From Archegozetes longisetosus (Eukaryota > Arthropoda > Arachnida > Sarcoptiformes > Trhypochthoniidae), in assembly GCA_018873245.2 (NCBI GenBank), contig JAEMBT020000001.1:16522220-16586219 (forward strand): a stretch of DNA of 64,000 nt, read 5' to 3'. The notes under the pieces are model-generated. The model searched no databases, was not told the DNA's origin, and saw nothing but the letters and a program-made list of their open reading frames with translations. Positions within the stretch are counted from its first letter, which is position 1. The number at the start of each line of letters is the position of its first letter. Positions 59,467 through 64,000 of this stretch are shown in pieces. A program made the position numbers and the translations under genes.

Positions 59467-59870
59467 ATATAGTCAGGTAAAATTTATTACTATGTAAATA
59501 ATAATTTCACTTTTTATTAATTGTATTTTTCCTAGATATTTACTTTTCCCCGACTAACTCTTATTACCCAGAGCTTAAATATTATTAATTAAGTTTTTAG
59601 TTTTGCTGAAATTTTCATTTGACTAAAAACTTGTTTGTGCCAGAATCACGGAATTTTTCTCTAGTTTAATTTGACAGATTAAATTCTCAGTCTTAAGATG
59701 ATTGCCGTCAATTAAACTTCTTTGATGATGTTTTGAATTCGTTGCTTAATTTATTCTATTTTTTCTTAATCTATAATTCGTGCACATTACCGACTGAGGC
59801 AGAATTCTCTGAAGGAGTGGCATAATTAACTGAGAGAATCTCTGATATCATCTGTTAAAATACGATGAAT
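59467..59870. repeat. Receptor flank, second tandem partial copy
   Basis: It starts again at TATAGTCAGGTAAAATTTAT directly beyond the foldback element and repeats the same flank as 58217-58560. Confidence 0.8.
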
Positions 59871-60094
59871 TTTTATGAAGACAAAAACATTATCATTGAA
59901 ATTTTATCTATGAACTTAAGTTTGACCCGAGTATCTGAATTTGTGTTCATTACATTTGAATAAAACTTTTGAAGAACTGTCTTAGCAGTCCTCACCTCAG
60001 ACTTTGTACAAAGTTTTAGAGATCGAATATGTCATAGTTTGAAAGAGATTAAAATAGTGTGACAAAATTTTTTGAGTGAAACCTGTATTTTTGG

Positions 60095-60602
60095 AGATTT
60101 TCCTTCAAAATTCCTGTACAAACCTGTACATAATTTTAGACCGCCATGTACTTTGACCTGTATAATAAAAACATTTACAAAATATTTTATTTAGTATTTA
60201 TGATTTATTTTCCATCTTATAAGCAGATTTTACAGATTGAATTACATTTAAATCAAATGTAATTCAATTGAAAATAACGACAAAGGCCCAAATAAAACCA
60301 CATGTCTTGTTATAGCATATGCATAAGTCTTGTAATGTTTCCTAAGCTATTAGTGAATAAGTTTTCAATAAGAATTTGTTAAATTCTGTACTTCTGCTTA
60401 AATGTAGTGCTTTTGCTACAGTTTTCACTCTTTACTAGAATTTTTAGTTGTTTTCTATAATATCTAATATAAATTTTAAAAATTTAATAGTTTTCCTTCT
60501 GAAACTAATTCCTGTACACGAGTATGTACAGGTCATACCCTTGCTTGTACTCTGTATTGGCTGTCCGATTCCTGTACAAAACAGGTCAACCTGTACGTTT
60601 TT
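60095..60602. repeat. Cluster of CCTGTAC / GTACAGG motifs
   Basis: At least five CCTGTAC and one GTACAGG are seen near the two ends of this stretch, including CCTGTACAAACCTGTACAT at the left and CCTGTACAAAACAGGTC followed by AACCTGTAC at the right. The stretch replaces unit-A sequence at this place and may be an insertion whose ends carry the motif. Confidence 0.5.
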
Positions 60603-61659
60603 CGAAGAATAAATTTTCTCTTGTGAAATTGTCCGAGGAACGTCTTTTATTCAGAGACAAAATGTTGTCTTTGAATAATCTACTAAAAGATATTGCAAAA
60701 TTTTCAGGAAAGTTCAATCAAAATTCAGTTCTATTAAGGAATAGGATTATGAAGAGTTCATTTCCTTTTACTAAATAAAGAGATAAGAAAAACTAAACTA
60801 AACAATTAAGATGACTGTGAAATAATTGGTAACCAAACGAATTTTAATGAAGCAAATGGTTATGGATGAAATCTAAATTATGAGTAAACAGGTAAAAGTG
60901 GTGCTTTTATGCAGACAGATTAACATTTTATTATTTGGTATTATTAAAAGGTTTTCCTATTTCAATGTTTCATGTGCAGAGAGTTTTATCAAATTTTCAT
61001 TATTAAATTCAATTATAAGAGTTGTTTTTGAAATATAAAAAAATTGCATTATTATATAACAGTTGTTCATTAGAAGTAAATTCCTTTGATTTTATTGAAA
61101 ATTAAAACTATCAAGATTGCTCTTGAGTAGCTAATATTACCTTAATCCTTTTTATGTTCTTTGAATAAATGTCTAGCATTGGGATTTGATGAGTACTTGG
61201 TTTTATTAAAAATTTTTTTACTTCAGTTTTAAGAATTGGGTTATTAGAGTTTTAATTTTCACAATTTTCATTTCTAAGCATTGCAAAGCCTTAGCTAGCT
61301 CTGAAAATATTTTCGTTGCTATGTGGATTTAAATCAAAAAGTATTTTCCAGTGGAGCAAGCTTTGAAATAGAATGAAAATTATACTAAAGCTTAACATAA
61401 GAAATAATTATTTGATAGAATTGTGAATTTTGGCCATTTCCTACATCAAAGATACTATGGATAAAATTTCATAAAAATGAGCTTATCCTTTTTCTTCAGA
61501 TAATATAGTCTGTAATTATCTTTTAAAAATTTCTCATTTTCTCTATAGTAAGAAGTAACAGCTTAGCATTTCTATGAAAACCATTTTAGAATTTCATATT
61601 TCTGAAAATAATTCAACCAGTTATTAGCCGAAAATTTAATCATGAATTTGATTTATATG

Positions 61660-61667
61660 TCCACAAT
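61660..61667. repeat. 8-bp target-site duplication (left) of deleted hAT element
   Basis: TCCACAAT, identical to 62108-62115. Confidence 0.85.
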
Positions 61668-62107
61668 TAGAGTGACACATCATAACTGCTATGCGGGAGG
61701 ACTTAAGCAATCGAAAAAGAGGACAGAGGAGGACATTTTTATTTTTTATTCACACATTATTTAGTTTAATACAATTTGCGTCTAAATGAATATTTCTTAT
61801 CGGATTGTGTGCATTTAATTAATTCATCATTTTTAGAGACAACATTTTGGAAATTCAGTATATGACAATGAATAATTAACTTTGGTGCAAATTTCTGCCT
61901 TTACTTGATTTATCGAAAGTTGGTTTCTTCTATCGCTCCATAAAATATTCATGAGGCTGAAGACACGTTCGACAGCGTGATTTCCAATTGGAATGCTTTT
62001 TGTAAAGGAGGACATTATATTGTCCTCCTCTGACCCCCGGGAGGACAGAGAACAAAATTTGTCAAAAGAGGACTGTCCTCCCTAAAGGGGGACATGTGGT
62101 CACTCTA
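61668..62107 (-). mobile_element. Internally deleted hAT transposon (440 bp) with transposase remnant
   Basis: The ends are TAGAGTGAC and GTCACTCTA, with 8-bp duplications TCCACAAT at both sides. The inner minus strand still codes the C-terminal part of a hAT transposase (61833-62015). Several GAGGAC / GTCCTC motifs occur in the subterminal regions, as expected for transposase binding sites. It lies in the 3' flank of receptor copy C. Confidence 0.9.
61833..62015 (-). pseudogene. Fragment of hAT transposase C-terminal dimerisation domain
   Basis: The 60-codon frame contains NHAVERVFSLMNILWSDRRN, then QLSINQVKAEICTKVN. This is the conserved hAT dimerisation core (VER-hFS-hMN and R-N-x-L-x4-hK-AEL/I). 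The catalytic part is absent, so the fragment cannot make a working enzyme. Confidence 0.85.
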
Positions 62108-62115
62108 TCCACAAT
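62108..62115. repeat. 8-bp target-site duplication (right) of deleted hAT element
   Basis: TCCACAAT, identical to 61660-61667. Confidence 0.85.
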
Positions 62116-62401
62116 AGACTCATAGTTTCTTTAGAAAATGTATAGAAAGATTTGTAAAATATATACTAAATTTCATAGTTAAACTACGCATCTCGAGTAA
62201 AATTAGTAACAGGTTTGAATAGGAGTATCTATACACCTTAGGCCTCTGTGTTGCCTTCAACACTAGTTTGGAATGTTGCAAAACAATAAAATTAATATTT
62301 TATTTGATTGAAAGTATAGAAAAGTCAATAGTTATTGATATTAATTGTTTAACATAAAATTCTTAAATATACTGAATCTGTATAAATACAACTCAATTCT
62401 T

Positions 62402-63502
62402 TCAATTAAGAACTTGCGGAGTTGTTTGAATAAGAATTACTGAATGTGTGATAACTATTGATTCAAATAGAAGAATAGACGACATGCGGATTCTGTGAAA
62501 TCCAAATGCTGTGAATCCAATTTTGTTAATTTCATTACTTAACAGCTGTAAAATATTCATGTTAAATAAACTCTTTGTTTGTTGATCTGTTTGAATTGAA
62601 GACTTAGCAATCGAAATTTTCAATGAATCATATACCCTTTCCATTGATTTGGGTATTATTTCACAGAAATAACATAGTAATATCAATAATGATGAGTTCG
62701 AAAGCATTGCAGGAATCGAATGGGCATAACTTGCTTTGAAATCAATAGCTATTAAACAAATTGACTCGATTTGAACTAAAATAGTTATTGCAATTAGGAT
62801 GAATATTGAGGGTGATAAGAGAGAATCAATTTGCTTAATGTGATAATCTATTTCACAAAATTTATTATGAATTTTTGATAAACTAATTTGTTTGGAGCCA
62901 TGTTTAGTGATATTTTGGAGAAAGGCTGAAATTATTTTGCTTTTGTAACCAATAAGAGCAACAGGAAACATTTGAGATCCATGCAAAAATAAATACAATA
63001 AGTAGGGTGATATTAGACCTGACTCCAAATTCATTCCATATTTAATGAAAATAAGTATCCAATAAAGAATCCAAGAAAATATTAATTGAAATAAGTTAAT
63101 AGCAGTTATTATTATACCAGTTTTTCTTTCATTGACATGAACATGAATGTTGAGAATCAGATCCAAATTAGAGATTGATCTCAAAATCTGTTTACCGTTT
63201 CTAAGTTGAATCAAGACCAATACAAATGTCAATAAGTGGTAAGATGTAGACGAAATAACTCCAATTATTCTTATGCCAAATGATCTGGTAGAATAAATAA
63301 TAAAATTATTAACCATTCGAGCTCTTACTTCATGGAAATAGACATCGACTAAAGAACAAATTAACAGCAATATATTCCAAGAAATAGTTATTATTTTTAA
63401 AGATGATCGCATACTTTTCCCATCTAAATCATAACCACCATAAGAAATGCCTAATATTTTGTGAAAATTAATCAAAAATTTGAGGCCTTGTTTTCTATCC
63501 AT
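62402..63502 (-). CDS. Gustatory-receptor-family chemoreceptor, tandem copy C (366 aa)
   Basis: Third copy, intact and intronless, same 366-aa length. It starts MDRKQGLKFLINFHKILGIS. Conserved features match copies A and B (HEVRARMVNNF, LIGYKSKIISAFLQN, CEIIPKSMERVYDSL, NKIGFTAFGFHRIRMSS). The C terminus reads THSVILIQTTPQVLN, so Tyr of the T-Y-h5-Q signature is His here. The segment before TM5 (YHIKQIDSLL) carries more changes than between A and B. The upstream flank contains an 80-bp MITE absent from the other copies; the downstream flank contains a deleted hAT element. Membrane chemoreceptor, ligand unknown. Confidence 0.9.
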   Translation of the reverse strand: MDRKQGLKFLINFHKILGISYGGYDLDGKSMRSSLKIITISWNILLLICSLVDVYFHEVRARMVNNFIIYSTRSFGIRIIGVISSTSYHLLTFVLVLIQLRNGKQILRSISNLDLILNIHVHVNERKTGIIITAINLFQLIFSWILYWILIFIKYGMNLESGLISPYLLYLFLHGSQMFPVALIGYKSKIISAFLQNITKHGSKQISLSKIHNKFCEIDYHIKQIDSLLSPSIFILIAITILVQIESICLIAIDFKASYAHSIPAMLSNSSLLILLCYFCEIIPKSMERVYDSLKISIAKSSIQTDQQTKSLFNMNILQLLSNEINKIGFTAFGFHRIRMSSILLFESIVITHSVILIQTTPQVLN

Positions 63503-63575
63503 TAGTAAATTGAGAACCTGAATTTAGAGACATAAAAAGCTTTTGCGTAAACGATATATTAATTCTAGTGAAATA

Positions 63576-63655
63576 TCAGTATTTAACATTGAAAATGTCG
63601 GAAAGTTAGAATCAATAACGTATCGAAAATCGACAATTTCAATGTTAAATCCTGA
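63576..63655. mobile_element. 80-bp MITE with TA duplication and known empty sites
   Basis: The left end is TCAGTATTTAACATTGAAAA and the inverted right end is TCAGGATTTAACATTGAAAT, two mismatches in 20. TA stands on both sides (63574-63575 and 63656-63657). Copies A (near 52700) and B (near 58030) read GAAATACATTTAG or GAAATGCATTTAG without it, so the insertion postdates the gene duplication. Confidence 0.9.
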
Positions 63656-63844
63656 TACATTTAGCTATTACAGGTAATACTTAATTTGTAAAGTGCTTTT
63701 ACAGTGTATTACTTGTTTGTTTATGCAAATAACACTATTTGATTGAATCTACTTTAATGTTCTCCTACAGCAAATTCAAATAAAAATTGCTCAATAAATA
63801 AGAAAGTGTCTAACATTTCCTATTTATGCTGATTTCTATAGTCA

Positions 63845-64000
63845 TACAGTAAAACTTCGTTATTTTAAACCCGCTTTTGCTAAAAAATTCTGTTCAAAAT
63901 AGCGAGTTTTCAAAATAGTCGGTACATTGAAAAGGTTTTAACAGCTCAAAATAAAGGTTTTGCTCAAAACGCAATATTCGAATGACCAACACTAAGATTT
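63845..64000 (+). mobile_element. Possible left end of a pogo/Tigger-like element, cut by window edge
   Basis: After TA the sequence reads CAGTAAAACTTCGTTATTTT and then AAACCCGC, which resembles the terminal CAGTARAACCTCG of pogo-like elements. Similarity to the receptor flank ends here. The other end is not in the window. Confidence 0.35.

Larger units (their letters stand above)
57959..62401. other. Upstream flank of copy B with nested insertions and a partial duplication
   Basis: Positions 58217-58560 and 59467-59870 are two copies of the same flank, separated by the 904-bp foldback element. Positions 60047-60600 are unlike unit A and carry a cluster of CCTGTAC motifs. Positions 60607-61380 match 55250-55930. 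A deleted hAT element lies at 61668-62107. Frames at 58338-58535, 58761-58943 and 60524-60778 are repeat shadows. Confidence 0.65.
63503..64000. other. Upstream flank of copy C
   Basis: It matches the flanks of copies A (52690-52905) and B (58000-58220) until about 63845, interrupted by the MITE at 63576-63655. Beyond 63845 it departs into a sequence with a pogo-like end. Confidence 0.7.

Overview
The window is AT-rich, gene-poor eukaryotic nuclear DNA, almost certainly from an arthropod. It contains gustatory-receptor-family genes with the arthropod C-terminal T-Y-h5-Q signature, rhodopsin-class neuropeptide receptor exons with GT-AG introns, short TTAGG-type repeats, and many small DNA-transposon derivatives (hAT, Tc1/mariner, foldback). 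Intronless gustatory receptors in tandem with QT instead of QF at the end would fit a mite or other chelicerate, but that placement is a guess.

Layout. Positions 1-5164 hold the first visible coding exon of a minus-strand peptide GPCR; its other exons lie beyond the left edge. Positions 5165-24900 are mostly repeats and non-autonomous transposons: a hAT MITE with an 8-bp target duplication, a mariner-type MITE, several inverted-repeat elements, minisatellites and a broken mariner/IS630-type transposase tail. At 24.9-26.1 kb there is a two-exon minus-strand gene for a small secreted His/Thr-rich protein, with a weak convergent ORF beside it. At 27.76-39.49 kb lies a complete four-exon minus-strand GPCR of 378 aa; I could place every splice site in phase. 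It carries GRY instead of DRY. At 43.68-44.25 kb is an orphan protein of about four membrane segments. From 49.3 kb to the right edge there is a gustatory-receptor cluster: one divergent plus-strand gene, then three very similar 366-aa minus-strand genes that belong to a tandem duplication with a unit of about 5.5 kb.

The duplicated receptor units act as natural filled-site and empty-site controls. By comparing them I could delimit an 80-bp TA-flanked MITE and a roughly 120-bp foldback insertion, and place a 904-bp foldback element at the junction of a partial duplication. Functionally the window is chemosensory and peptide signalling genes set in transposon-rich DNA. I found no clear evidence of an entirely new biological system. 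The most unusual items are the GRY receptor, the secreted Thr/His-rich protein, the regional divergence pattern among the receptor copies, and the nested foldback element.
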